DNA from: Archangium violaceum
Lineage (GTDB): Bacteria; Myxococcota; Myxococcia; Myxococcales; Myxococcaceae
Length of the DNA: 64,000 bases
Reading direction: 5' to 3'
Assembly (NCBI RefSeq): GCF_016887565.1
Contig: NZ_CP069396.1
Coordinates: 1-64,000, forward strand
Shown piece after piece: positions 1 to 7,843 of this stretch. The position numbers and the translations under genes were made by a program. Position 1 is the first letter of the stretch; each line of letters opens with the position of its first letter. The notes below the pieces were generated by a model. It was not told where the DNA came from, did no database searches, and was given only the letters and a program-made list of their open reading frames with translations.

Positions 1-2
1 GG

Positions 3-1436
3 GATGGCACCCAGGTGGCCGCGAGCGCGGTGCTGCTCACCACCGGCACCTTCCTCCAGGCCCTCATGCACCTGGGCGAGAAGAAGGAGGTGGGCGGACG
101 GCTCGGGGACGAGGCGGCACAGGGGATGTCCCAGTCGCTGCGCTCGCTGGGCTTCACGCTCGGCCGCTTCAAGACGGGCACGCCCGCGCGGCTCTTGCGC
201 GACAGCATCGACTGGGCCGCGCTCGCGCCCCAGCCCGGAGACTTTCCTCCGCGCCCGCTGTCATTGCGTACGAAGTGGGGACTCGGGGGCGGGGCCTTCC
301 CGTGCCAGCCGGCCGTCACGTGCGCGCTCACGTACACCACGGCGGAGACGCACCGGATTCTGCGCGACAACCTCCACCGCTCGCCGCTGTTCCAGGGAGA
401 GATTGTCGGCCGGGGTCCGCGCTACTGCCCGTCGCTGGAGGACAAGGTGGTGCGCTTCTCCGCGCGCGAGCGGCACCTGGTGTTCCTGGAGCCCGAGGGC
501 CCCGACTCGCCGCTGGTGTACCCGGCGGGCCTGTCCACGAGCATGCCGGCGGAGGTGCAGCTCGACTTCCTGCGGACGCTGCCGGGGCTCGAGCGGGTGG
601 AGGTGGCGCGGTACGGGTACGCGGTGGAGTACGACTACGCGCCGCCGACGCAGCTCAAGGAGACGTTGGAGACGAAGCGGGTGGAGGGACTCTACTTCGC
701 GGGTCAGCTCAACGGGACGAGCGGGTACGAGGAGGCGGCGTTCCAGGGCCTGTACGCGGGCATCAACGCGGGGCTCCAGGTGCGAGGGGAGCCGCCGCTG
801 GTGCTCGGGAGGGACGAGGCGCACGGGGCGGTGCTGGTGGACGAGCTGGTGACGAAGGGGGTGGACGAGCCGTTCCGGATGTTCACGAGCCGCTCGGAGC
901 ACCGGCTGAAGCTGCGCGAGGGGAACGCGGACCTGCGCCTGGCCAGGCACGGGGCGAGGGTGGGGCTGGTGTCGCGCGAGGTGCTGGAGCGGGTGGAGGC
1001 GCGGGGCCGTGCGGTGGCGGAGGAGGTGACGCGGCTGAAGCGGACGGGGCTGGCGGCTCGACTCAAGCGGCCCGAGGTGACGTACGCGGCGCTGGCGGCG
1101 GAGAAGGCGGAGGGGTGGCCGAGCCTGCCGGAAGACGTGGTGGAGGAGGTGGAGGTGGAGGTGAAGTACGAGGGCTACATCGTGATGGCGGAGAGGGCGG
1201 CGGCGAGGGAGGCGGAGGCGTGGGACGGGTGGCGGATACCCGGGGACTTCACGTACGGGACGGTGAGGGGGCTGTCGGCGGAGGCGGTGGAGAAGCTGGA
1301 GAAGCACCGGCCGGCGACGGTGGGGCAGGCGAGGCGGATACCGGGGCTGACGCCGGCGGCGTTCTCGTTGCTTCTGGTGGCGCTGAAGAGGGGAGGGTTG
1401 GGAGGCGGGGGAGGCGCTCGGGAGAGCGATTCCTGA
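3..1436 (+). CDS. mnmG: tRNA U34 carboxymethylaminomethyl synthase MnmG (GidA), 5' end missing
   Basis: MnmG is the FAD-dependent subunit that, with MnmE, installs carboxymethylaminomethyl groups on wobble uridine 34 of certain tRNAs. The frame is open from the window edge, so roughly the first 150 of about 620-630 residues, including the N-terminal FAD-binding loop, lie outside. Family signatures are visible in order: [10 protein letters not shown]...[24 protein letters not shown] and [12 protein letters not shown], then the C-terminal helical domain ending in [13 protein letters not shown], which binds MnmE. The Gly-rich tail after it is not conserved. rsmG follows after about 100 bases, the usual gidA-gidB order. 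Identification is by direct motif recognition and is secure. Confidence 0.96.
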   Translation, partial: DGTQVAASAVLLTTGTFLQALMHLGEKKEVGGRLGDEAAQGMSQSLRSLGFTLGRFKTGTPARLLRDSIDWAALAPQPGDFPPRPLSLRTKWGLGGGAFPCQPAVTCALTYTTAETHRILRDNLHRSPLFQGEIVGRGPRYCPSLEDKVVRFSARERHLVFLEPEGPDSPLVYPAGLSTSMPAEVQLDFLRTLPGLERVEVARYGYAVEYDYAPPTQLKETLETKRVEGLYFAGQLNGTSGYEEAAFQGLYAGINAGLQVRGEPPLVLGRDEAHGAVLVDELVTKGVDEPFRMFTSRSEHRLKLREGNADLRLARHGARVGLVSREVLERVEARGRAVAEEVTRLKRTGLAARLKRPEVTYAALAAEKAEGWPSLPEDVVEEVEVEVKYEGYIVMAERAAAREAEAWDGWRIPGDFTYGTVRGLSAEAVEKLEKHRPATVGQARRIPGLTPAAFSLLLVALKRGGLGGGGGARESDS

Positions 1437-1534
1437 TCGCACAGGGGGGTGTGGACAACGTGTGGGAAACTTTGGAGCACCGAAGGGTGCGAATCATTCC
1501 GGGGGTTTGAGACCCCGGGGAGGGAGGGCTGGCT

Positions 1535-2194
1535 GTGGATAACGCGCGCTTCGCCGATCAGATTCAGCAGGGATGCAAGGCGTTGGGGGTGGAGTTGGGG
1601 GAGGACGTGACGCCGAGGCTGCAGCGGCTGATGGGCGAGCTGTTGAAGTGGAACGCGAAGGTGAACCTGACGGCGATCACCGCGGAGGAGGAGGTGCTGG
1701 AGAAGCACTTCCTGGACTCGCTGGCGGTGCTGCCGGAGGTGGAGGGAGCGGGGAGTGTGCTGGACGTGGGAGCGGGGGCGGGGTTCCCGGGGCTGCCGTT
1801 GAAGATGGCGAGGCCGTCGCTGGCGGTGACGATGGTGGACGCGGTGGGGAAGAAGGTGGGGTACCTGAAGGCGGTGATCGCGGTGGCGGGGCTGGGGCTG
1901 ACGGGGACGAAGGCGGTGCACACGCGAGCGGAGGGCAAGCCGGAGGCGGAGGGGCTGCCGCGAGCGGACCGTGTGATTGCGCGAGCGTTCATGGACCTGC
2001 CGGACTGGCTGGACCTGGCGCCGGCGTACCTGGCGGAGGGCGGGCACGTGGTGGCGATGTTGGGCAAGGCGCAGGGCGAGGACGAGCTGCGAGCGCAGGC
2101 GGAGAAGCGGGGGCTGAAGCTGGTGTCGGCGCGAGCCTACCGGCTGCCGTTCTCGGGAGCGGAGCGGCAGGTCGCATCGTTCGCGAAGCAGTGA
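1535..2194 (+). CDS. rsmG: 16S rRNA (guanine-N7) methyltransferase RsmG (GidB)
   Basis: RsmG methylates N7 of G527 in 16S rRNA using S-adenosylmethionine. The 219-residue product has the family layout: KVNLTAIT at about 42-49, HFLDSL at 58-63, and the SAM-binding motif VLDVGAGAGFPG at 75-86, followed by an acidic DAV motif after strand 2. Length is normal for the family. The start is a GTG preceded by a purine-rich GGGGAGGGAGGG stretch that serves as ribosome-binding site. The gene follows mnmG and lies two genes upstream of the partition locus, as in other bacteria where gidB is close to parAB. Confidence 0.96.
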   Translation: MDNARFADQIQQGCKALGVELGEDVTPRLQRLMGELLKWNAKVNLTAITAEEEVLEKHFLDSLAVLPEVEGAGSVLDVGAGAGFPGLPLKMARPSLAVTMVDAVGKKVGYLKAVIAVAGLGLTGTKAVHTRAEGKPEAEGLPRADRVIARAFMDLPDWLDLAPAYLAEGGHVVAMLGKAQGEDELRAQAEKRGLKLVSARAYRLPFSGAERQVASFAKQ

Positions 2195-2201
2195 GCAACA
2201 A

Positions 2202-2303
2202 CCCCTCTCCCTCTGGGAGAGGGTCGGGGTGAGGGTATCGAGCCCCGCGGGTTGAACCCGTGCGAGGCCCCCTCTCCCTCTGGGAGAGGGTTGGGGTGAG
2301 GGT
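2202..2303. repeat. Paired REP-like elements (2 copies)
   Basis: Two copies of a 35-bp GC-rich unit, at 2202-2236 and 2269-2303, lie just after rsmG. Each holds the inverted repeat CCCTCTCCC / GGGAGAGGG followed by GGGGTGAGGG. They are in the same orientation with 67 bp between their starts, and the spacer contains GGGTTGAACCCG. The same unit recurs at 5671, 5737, 17291, 32987, 44817 and 44883. The stems could help end transcription between rsmG and the convergent 633-aa gene. Confidence 0.85.
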
Positions 2304-2335
2304 CTACGGGCCCCGTGTGAGCGGGGCTTCGCTGG

Positions 2336-4237
2336 CTACGAAGACGGGGCGCCGGGATGCCAGGGGAAAGAGGCCTCCATCATCAACTTCAGGGCGAGGT
2401 GGATGGCGTAGTCATCCGGGAAGCTCCAGGCGTCCCACGCGCCATGGAAGAGCAGGTCGCGCAGCGCTCGCACGGCGTCGATGTTGCGCTGTAGCGCCAG
2501 GTCGTCGGACTCTCTGCCCGTGCCGTACAGCGCCACCCTGCGGTCCTGTGCGAACAGCTGCCCGGGTGCCTCTGCGAGGATCGCGAGCTCCGTCTTCACC
2601 GCCTCGCCGTCGGCACTGATGAGGAGCGTGTCGATGCCCTGCTCCTCCAGCAGGGCGCGGAGGAACTCCTCGAAGGCGATGAAGGTGCCGAGGAGTGACA
2701 CGAACCGCTCGTCATCCGAGTGCGGAGCGCCGGCCCGTCGCCCCGAGGTGACGAAGAAGAGGAAGCTGGCCTGTGCGAGCAGGCGCTTGTCGGGGATGAA
2801 GTCGTTGAAGAGCCGGAAGAGGTTCGCGCGGAGGTATTCCACCTGCGGGATGTCGAGCAGGTTGTTCTGGCGCTGGAACTGCTTCTGGAAGGTGGTCGCG
2901 TGTTCCGGCGCGAGGGTCCAGGTGCCATCCCACCGGGGCGTGGTGAGCATGAGCTGCATGTGACCCGAGCGCTCCAGATCCTCCAGGAGACTCGCGAGCG
3001 TCTGGGTGAGACCCGTGAGGGTTTCATGGAGCAGGGCCTCGTCGTCCGCGAAGAAGGCCGCGTGGCTGAGGGCATCCCTGAGGCTCAGCCCCCGCTGGCT
3101 GAAGACGATCTCCAGCCGTTGCAGGGTCATCGGCGAGACGAGTCCCGTTCTGGCCGAGAGACGTTCGAGCAGCTGACGCCCTCGCAGGTTTTTGACGTTG
3201 CAGTCGGGCCGGGTGGCCTGGAGCGCTTGTCGGAGGAGCCACTCCAGCAGGATGCCCACGCCCACCGCGCAGACGATGCCGTCGGGGAGCGAGTTGCGGT
3301 GCTTGCGCGACAGCATGAGTGCCTCATGCTTGGGCATGAGGACGCCCCCCGGGGTCGTTGGCACGAGCTCGGGCAGGGCGTCGAAGCGCTGCTGGAGCTC
3401 CGGCGAGAGGGGGCGCCGCTCGTCGAGGTAGCGGGAGAGGATGCCCTCCTTGCGGAGATAGCGGTCGAGGGCACTCTGGAGCCGTGCGGCGTGCGGGAAG
3501 AGTTCCAGCAGCCGGGGGGTGAATCCGGCCAGGGTCGGCTCTCCCGCGGGACTGGGGAAACGACGGATGCGCGGGAGGTCTCCGGGGGAGAGGTAGCGCA
3601 GCACGTACGGGAAGCGCCGGGTGCGGCCGTCCTCCAGCTGCTGGAGGATGGCGGCGAGTTTCGCGCGCGGCCCCTCATAGGTCAGCAGCGCGGTGAGCTG
3701 CTTCAGATGGCGGAGCACCTCCAGGTTGCCGGTCGCGCCCGCGGACAGGCATTCCCGCCGGCAGAGGTCGGCCAGCAGGGGGAGCGCACGCGCGCGGATA
3801 CCGCTGGGCGGGGCCAGGCACTCGGAGGGGTGGCCTTCGAGGCGTTCCTCCGCGGCGCGGCGGACCTCGTCCCAGCGCCTCTCGACCCTGCTGTCGACCA
3901 GTTTCCGCAACCGGCCGCCGTGAACGCCGTCATTGTCCGGGAGTGCCCGCGCCAGCGGCTCCTGGACCTTGGAGACGAGATGCCGGACGAGGACCTGCCG
4001 GAGCGTGTCGGGGAGTCCTCGCTTGCGAATCAACGCGTCGGGGCGTTCCTCGGCCAGAGCGAGGAGGTTCTCGGGGGAGCAGGTGGGCCAGATGCTCGCG
4101 ATGAACGCCTCCGCGTTCTCCTGCTCCTGGGCCTCGATGAGCGCCGCCTCCAGCACCTGGGAGAGGGCTTCGGACCAGAGCGCATCGAGGGCTCGGCGTG
4201 CCTGGTCCTGGGAAGAGTGGGGGGGATGGGAAGTCAT
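2336..4237 (-). CDS. Hypothetical 633-aa protein with two HEPN-like Rx4H motifs
   Basis: I do not recognise this as a named family. It is a soluble, helix-rich, Arg/Leu-rich protein with no signal peptide or membrane segment. Two separate helical blocks each end in a sequence resembling the HEPN RNase signature R-x4-H: RDALSH at 387-392 and RDLLFH at 593-598. Each is preceded by a hydrophobic helix (GILLEWLLRQAL at about 328-339; FIAFEEFLRALL at about 519-530), the usual position of the first HEPN helices. Tandem HEPN domains occur in anti-phage and toxin proteins, but no toxin/antidote pair is visible nearby, so function is open. It runs opposite to parA and converges on rsmG. No good ribosome-binding site precedes the ATG. 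Confidence 0.7.
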   Translation of the reverse strand: MTSHPPHSSQDQARRALDALWSEALSQVLEAALIEAQEQENAEAFIASIWPTCSPENLLALAEERPDALIRKRGLPDTLRQVLVRHLVSKVQEPLARALPDNDGVHGGRLRKLVDSRVERRWDEVRRAAEERLEGHPSECLAPPSGIRARALPLLADLCRRECLSAGATGNLEVLRHLKQLTALLTYEGPRAKLAAILQQLEDGRTRRFPYVLRYLSPGDLPRIRRFPSPAGEPTLAGFTPRLLELFPHAARLQSALDRYLRKEGILSRYLDERRPLSPELQQRFDALPELVPTTPGGVLMPKHEALMLSRKHRNSLPDGIVCAVGVGILLEWLLRQALQATRPDCNVKNLRGRQLLERLSARTGLVSPMTLQRLEIVFSQRGLSLRDALSHAAFFADDEALLHETLTGLTQTLASLLEDLERSGHMQLMLTTPRWDGTWTLAPEHATTFQKQFQRQNNLLDIPQVEYLRANLFRLFNDFIPDKRLLAQASFLFFVTSGRRAGAPHSDDERFVSLLGTFIAFEEFLRALLEEQGIDTLLISADGEAVKTELAILAEAPGQLFAQDRRVALYGTGRESDDLALQRNIDAVRALRDLLFHGAWDAWSFPDDYAIHLALKLMMEASFPWHPGAPSS

Positions 4238-4333
4238 GGGGGGTGGAACGGACGGATGAGGGCGTCTGGGCTGACGCCGGACTTCGAGGGGATGGAGGGC
4301 ACCGGAGTTCCCAGGCCCCGTGCCTCCCGGGCG

Positions 4334-4349
4334 TGTTCCACGTGGAACA
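4334..4349. promoter_or_regulatory. Outlying parS site
   Basis: A perfect 16-bp palindrome, TGTTCCACGTGGAACA, in the 135-bp gap between the 633-aa gene and the HflX-like ORF. It is identical to the core sites of the array downstream and is the first of the 11 parS copies, about 470 bp from the next one. Confidence 0.88.
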
Positions 4350-4372
4350 CCGGATGGGCGCGAGCCCCCGCG

Positions 4373-4756
4373 TCACCCGAGTCCGAGCCCGAGCCCGAGT
4401 GAGTGGGCATCCCGGACATCCACACCGGTGAGCTGTTCGAGGCTCGCGCGCTGGTGCGGGGTGAGGGGATTCCAGAACACGAGGAGGTCGGCGGAGGCGG
4501 AGCGGGCGAGGGCGGCGAGCTCCCGGACCTTGCCCGAGCCGAGCAGTGTCTTCCGGGACAGGGGCTGGTCCATGAGCAGGACACCGCCGGGTCTCTGGGA
4601 GCGGGAGACTCCACGCCGCTGGAGGACCTGACCCACCACCGTGCCCGACCGGGCGCGAACCTGCCCGGAGAGGACCTCGAGAAGCGCCTCCGGGTCCGGC
4701 ACCTTCGCCGAGAAGAGTCCGGCCACGATGACCCGTCGTCCCGCGAGTCGCTCCAT
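4373..4756 (-). CDS. Free-standing HflX N-terminal domain protein (no GTPase domain)
   Basis: The 127-residue product matches the N-terminal domain of HflX, the ribosome-splitting GTPase: LAGRRVIVAGLF at the start, DPEALLEVLSGQVRARSGTVVGQVLQRR, then GSGKVRELAALARSASADLLVFWNPLTPHQRASLEQLTGVDV (this domain contacts the ribosome in HflX). It stops just where the domain ends, at DAHSLGLGLGLG, so the linker helices and Ras-like GTPase domain are absent. The expected ATY before GSGK is replaced by RKTLL. The ATG at 4756 is chosen because the upstream extension reads through a parS site. It could be a decayed hflX paralogue or a modulator competing with HflX on the ribosome. The tail is encoded by a GAGCCC-type hexamer repeat. 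Confidence 0.75.
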   Translation of the reverse strand: MERLAGRRVIVAGLFSAKVPDPEALLEVLSGQVRARSGTVVGQVLQRRGVSRSQRPGGVLLMDQPLSRKTLLGSGKVRELAALARSASADLLVFWNPLTPHQRASLEQLTGVDVRDAHSLGLGLGLG

Positions 4757-4800
4757 GGGGACAGGGTAGCAGGAGGCGCCGGAGCCGGAACCCTGGAGCC

Positions 4801-5617
4801 TGTTCCACGTGGAACACGGGTGGGCACGTTCCACGTGGAACACGCCCGAGCCCGCTACCGGCGGCGGCGTCGCGTCCGGGGAGGGGCCCTCCGGCCCTTG
4901 AGCAGGACCCAGACCACGGCCATCAGGAACATCACCAGCGACACGGCGATGAAGTTGACGACATGGGCGGAGTCGGTGGACCGCACGATGCCCGAGGCCA
5001 CTTCAGCGAGTCGAAGGATGGGATCCATGCGCTCCTGTGTCCGGGAGACTGGCAGGGAAGCTAGTCACGGGAGCGCGGGCGGAAAACCCGGGCGGGGGGC
5101 GGCTGAGCCCGGGGAACGCGTCCGGGGTGTTCCACGTGGAACAGGAACAGGCCTGGGGAAGAGCCCAGGGGAAGCGAGGAAGGAGAGAGGATGCCCCCGG
5201 TCCAAGGGAGTCGGAGGACTCCGGCCAGCGTGTTCCACGTGGAACAGGGAGGGGGCACCGTTCCACGTGGAACAAGGTCCAGGAATGGCTCGGGGGCAAA
5301 GGGCAGGGCGAGACCCCGGCCCATGGATGTCCGGACCGAGTCCTCTGGCTGGGTGTTCCACGTGGAACAGGGAGGAGTGCCGTTCCACGTGGAACAGGGG
5401 CCCGGAGGGAGTCAGGGGACAAGGAAGGGGAGGGGAGGCCCGGTCCAGAAGGCCCCGTGCGGAGACTCTGGACGGCGTGTTCCACGTGGAACAGGGACGG
5501 GCGCTGTTCCACGTGGAACAGCGCCAGGTAGGAACCCGGGCGCGGAAGGGCGGGGATGGACCTGGGTCCATGGTGGTCCGGGCTGGGCTCTTCGGTGGGG
5601 GTGTTCCACGTGGAACG
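4801..5617. other. parS centromere cluster (10 ParB-binding sites)
   Basis: Ten copies of GTTCCACGTGGAAC, mostly within TGTTCCACGTGGAACA, start (16-mer coordinates) at 4801, 4827, 5128, 5231, 5259, 5354, 5381, 5478, 5505 and 5602; an eleventh is at 4334. This is a GC-adapted form of the canonical bacterial parS palindrome TGTTTCACGTGAAACA, which ParB-CTP clamps load onto. Sites lie in pairs 26-28 bp apart, and first members of successive pairs are 123-124 bp apart from 5231 on. parA and parB follow within 2 kb. Myxobacteria are known to carry large parS clusters next to parAB. The non-palindromic DNA between sites is GC-rich and shows no convincing gene apart from the one at 4855-5028. Confidence 0.95.
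4855..5028 (-). CDS. Small single-span membrane protein (57 aa) inside the parS cluster
   Basis: A 57-codon ORF begins MDPILRLAEVAS and has one strongly hydrophobic segment at about 29-44 (VNFIAVSLVMFLMAVVWVLL region), then a very basic tail ending RTRRRRR. This gives an N-out/C-in single-pass topology with a positively charged cytoplasmic end. ACAGGAG lies just upstream of the ATG. It occupies the only sizeable parS-free gap in the cluster (4843-5127), as expected if coding sequence excludes the sites. I do not recognise a family. The basic tail so close to the centromere invites a membrane-DNA link, but that is speculation. Confidence 0.55.
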   Translation of the reverse strand: MDPILRLAEVASGIVRSTDSAHVVNFIAVSLVMFLMAVVWVLLKGRRAPPRTRRRRR

Positions 5618-5631
5618 GGCCGAAGGGCCTT

Positions 5632-5647
5632 GGCTTATGCGTAAGCC
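5632..5647. promoter_or_regulatory. Perfect 16-bp inverted repeat after the last parS site
   Basis: GGCTTATGCGTAAGCC has 6-bp arms around TGCG. It sits between the final parS site and the REP-like pair, about 290 bp before parA. It could be a hairpin or a binding site; nothing more can be said from sequence. Confidence 0.4.
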
Positions 5648-5670
5648 AGAGGTCCTCCAGGCCCGTGTAG

Positions 5671-5770
5671 ACCCTCACCCCAGCCCTCTCCCAGAGGGAG
5701 AGGGGGCTTCTCGCGGATCCAACCCGGGGCCCTCTTACCCTCACCCCGACCCTCTCCCAGGGGGAGAGGG
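5671..5770. repeat. Paired REP-like elements (2 copies, reverse orientation)
   Basis: Two copies of the same REP-like unit seen at 2202, here in the opposite orientation (ACCCTCACCCC...CCTCTCCCAGAGGGAGAGG), at 5671-5705 and 5737-5770, 66 bp apart. They separate the parS cluster from the parA promoter region. Confidence 0.85.
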
Positions 5771-5825
5771 AGGGCGGCGGCGATGGGGTCGGGGGCGGGT
5801 TATGTCAGGCAGGCAGGCTAGAAGT

Positions 5826-5850
5826 CTGATCCGGTCGAGGACTGGATCAG
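5826..5850. promoter_or_regulatory. Inverted repeat upstream of parA (candidate operator)
   Basis: CTGATCC and GGATCAG form perfect 7-bp arms with an 11-bp spacer, about 80 bp before the parA ATG. A further GATGGATCAA follows at once. Partition operons are often autoregulated by ParA or ParB binding near the promoter, so this is a reasonable candidate, but no direct evidence identifies the binder. Confidence 0.35.
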
Positions 5851-5931
5851 CCGTCGATTTGATGGATCAATGCGGACTCGGTACATGCCTCCCCCGCAGA
5901 GCCCCCGGGTACTCCCCGGGGCGTCGCAAGG

Positions 5932-6735
5932 ATGGGCCACGTGGGTCGAATCATCTGTATCTCCAATCAGAAGGGCGGCGTCGGTAAGACGACCACCGCC
6001 ATCAACCTCGCCGCGAGCCTCGCCTCCGCTGAGCGCAAGGTGCTCCTCGTCGACATGGACCCTCAGGGCAATGCCGGCAGCGGCCTCGGTCTCAAGCGCG
6101 ACCAGCTCCAGGGCACCGTCTATGACGCCCTGCTCGGCGGCCGCCCCATGAGCGAGCTCCTCCACTCCACCGAGCTGCGCTTCCTCCAGGTGGTCCCCGC
6201 CACCCCGGACCTCACCGGCGCCGAGGTCGAGCTCGTCAACCAGGAGCGTCGCGAGTACCGCCTCCGCGATGCCCTCCGGCCCCTCGCCGAGCAGTACGAC
6301 TACATCCTCATCGACTGCCCCCCCTCGCTCGGGCTGCTCACCCTCAACTCGCTCATCGCCGCGGACTCCGTCCTCATCCCGCTGCAGTGCGAGTACTACG
6401 CCCTCGAGGGGCTCTCCCAGCTCAACCACACCATCGACCTGGTGCGGCAGGCCTTCAATCCGGGCCTCAAGATGGAGGGCATCCTGCTCACCATGTTCGA
6501 CTCGCGCGCCAACATCGCCAACCAGGTCGTCGCCGACGTGCGCGAGTTCTTCAAGGAGCAGGTCTTCACCTCCGTCGTCCCCCGCAACGTGCGCCTGTCC
6601 GAGTGCCCCTCCTTCGGCAAGCCCATCCTGCTCTACGACATCAAGTCCAAGGGTTGTGAGAGCTACCTGGCGCTCGGCCGCGAAATCATGCAGCGCGAGG
6701 CCAACCCGCCTCCGCCCGCTCGCAAGGTGGCCTAG
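5932..6735 (+). CDS. parA: Chromosome partitioning ATPase ParA (Soj)
   Basis: ParA binds the nucleoid as an ATP dimer and is released by ParB, pulling the origin region towards the far pole. The 267-residue protein is of the short chromosomal type without a DNA-binding N-terminal domain. It shows the deviant Walker A motif KGGVGKTTT at 14-22, [14 protein letters not shown] (Walker A' region), and [19 protein letters not shown] (Walker B). Basic residues of the C-terminal half ([14 protein letters not shown]) match the Soj family. It is transcribed away from the parS cluster, with parB 160 bp downstream. ATG start at [16 protein letters not shown]. Confidence 0.97.
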   Translation: MGHVGRIICISNQKGGVGKTTTAINLAASLASAERKVLLVDMDPQGNAGSGLGLKRDQLQGTVYDALLGGRPMSELLHSTELRFLQVVPATPDLTGAEVELVNQERREYRLRDALRPLAEQYDYILIDCPPSLGLLTLNSLIAADSVLIPLQCEYYALEGLSQLNHTIDLVRQAFNPGLKMEGILLTMFDSRANIANQVVADVREFFKEQVFTSVVPRNVRLSECPSFGKPILLYDIKSKGCESYLALGREIMQREANPPPPARKVA

Positions 6736-6898
6736 GCCCCGCCCGGCGGGCCGGCCTCCGAGCCGCGCTCGCCCGCATCCTTATATAGGCGGGCTCCCGA
6801 CAGCCCTCCCCCCGCCCGCCCGTGTGTCCCCCGGGCCGGCCGCCCGCCGGGTCCTCGGGTCCTCCCGGCGGAAGTGATGTGATGGACCCCTCCGCTAG

Positions 6899-7840
6899 AT
6901 GATGCCGGGTGTTCCCGGTGGAGACGACGCAGTGCTGAACGGTGACAAGCAGAAGCGGGCGTTGGGCCGTGGCCTCTCCGCCCTCATCCCCCAGGCAGCT
7001 CCTCCCCCCAGTGCCGCCGCGGCGGTCGTGGCTCCCGAGCCCGCTCCGCCTCCGAAGAACGGCATCGTCAAGCTCCCCATCGAGGCCATCCAGCGCGACA
7101 CCCTCCAGCCGCGCCGCCACTTCGACGAGGAGAAGCTGCGCGAGCTCACCGAGTCCATCAAGACGCAGGGCGTGCTCATGCCGGTGCTCGTGCGCAAGGA
7201 CGGCGAGGGCTTCAAGCTCATCGCCGGTGAGCGCCGCTGGCGCGCCTCGCAGCTGGCGGGTCTGCACGAGATTCCCGCCATCATCCGCGAGGTGACGGAG
7301 GTCGAGGCCTTCGAGCTCGCCCTGGTGGAGAACCTCCAGCGCGCGGACCTCAACCCCATGGAGGAGGCCGAGGGCTACCACCGTCTGGTGGAGGAGTTCG
7401 GTCTCACGCAGGACCAGGTGGCCCAGCGGGTCGGCAAGGAGCGCTCCACGGTGGCCAACGCCCTGCGGCTGCTCGGCCTGCCCGACGAGGTGAAGCGCAT
7501 GGTGGGCGAGGGCTCGTTGAGCGCCGGCCATGCGCGCGCGCTGCTCGGCGTGCCCCGCATCCCCGAGATGACGGAGCTGGCCGCCCAGGTCGCCGCCCGG
7601 AAGCTCAGCGTGCGCGACACCGAGAAGCTGGTGCAGCAGGCCAAGGGCTCCAAGCCTCGTGACACCGGCAAGCCCCAGAAGCAGAGTCCCCAGGTGAAGT
7701 CCCTCACCGAGGAGCTTCAGCGTCTGTTGGGTACGAAAGTGCGCCTGGTGGAGAAGGGCAGTGGAAAAGGCACCATCGAGGTCGATTACTTCTCGTACGA
7801 TGATCTCGATCGCATCCTGAAGGTACTCAGGAAGGAGTAG
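6899..7840 (+). CDS. parB: Chromosome partitioning protein ParB (Spo0J), CTPase clamp
   Basis: ParB loads at parS, hydrolyses CTP and spreads as a sliding clamp, and stimulates ParA. Numbered from the first ATG it has the N-terminal ParA-stimulating tail QKRALGRGLSALI (18-30), a Pro/Ala linker, the CTP-binding domain with GERRWRAS (110-117) and ENLQRADLNPMEEA (144-157), a helix-turn-helix (about 169-192) that reads parS, and a C-terminal dimerisation domain ending LDRILKVLRKE. The GTG at 6932 has a better ribosome-binding site (GGTGGAG about 8 bases upstream) than the ATGs at 6899, so the mature start may be VLNGDKQKRALG, 11 residues shorter. bacM follows 3 bases later. Confidence 0.97.
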   Translation: MMPGVPGGDDAVLNGDKQKRALGRGLSALIPQAAPPPSAAAAVVAPEPAPPPKNGIVKLPIEAIQRDTLQPRRHFDEEKLRELTESIKTQGVLMPVLVRKDGEGFKLIAGERRWRASQLAGLHEIPAIIREVTEVEAFELALVENLQRADLNPMEEAEGYHRLVEEFGLTQDQVAQRVGKERSTVANALRLLGLPDEVKRMVGEGSLSAGHARALLGVPRIPEMTELAAQVAARKLSVRDTEKLVQQAKGSKPRDTGKPQKQSPQVKSLTEELQRLLGTKVRLVEKGSGKGTIEVDYFSYDDLDRILKVLRKE

Positions 7841-7843
7841 CGC

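Noticed and set aside
4801-5617. CRISPR-like array appearance
   Set aside because: Repeat units are 14-16-bp perfect palindromes identical to parS with unequal alternate spacing, and parAB adjoin; no cas genes.
4403-5644. Plus-strand ORFs reading through the parS sites
   Set aside because: They repeatedly translate the palindrome (FHVEQ, VPRGT, CSTWN) and have no domain; the repeats are DNA sites, not coding repeats.
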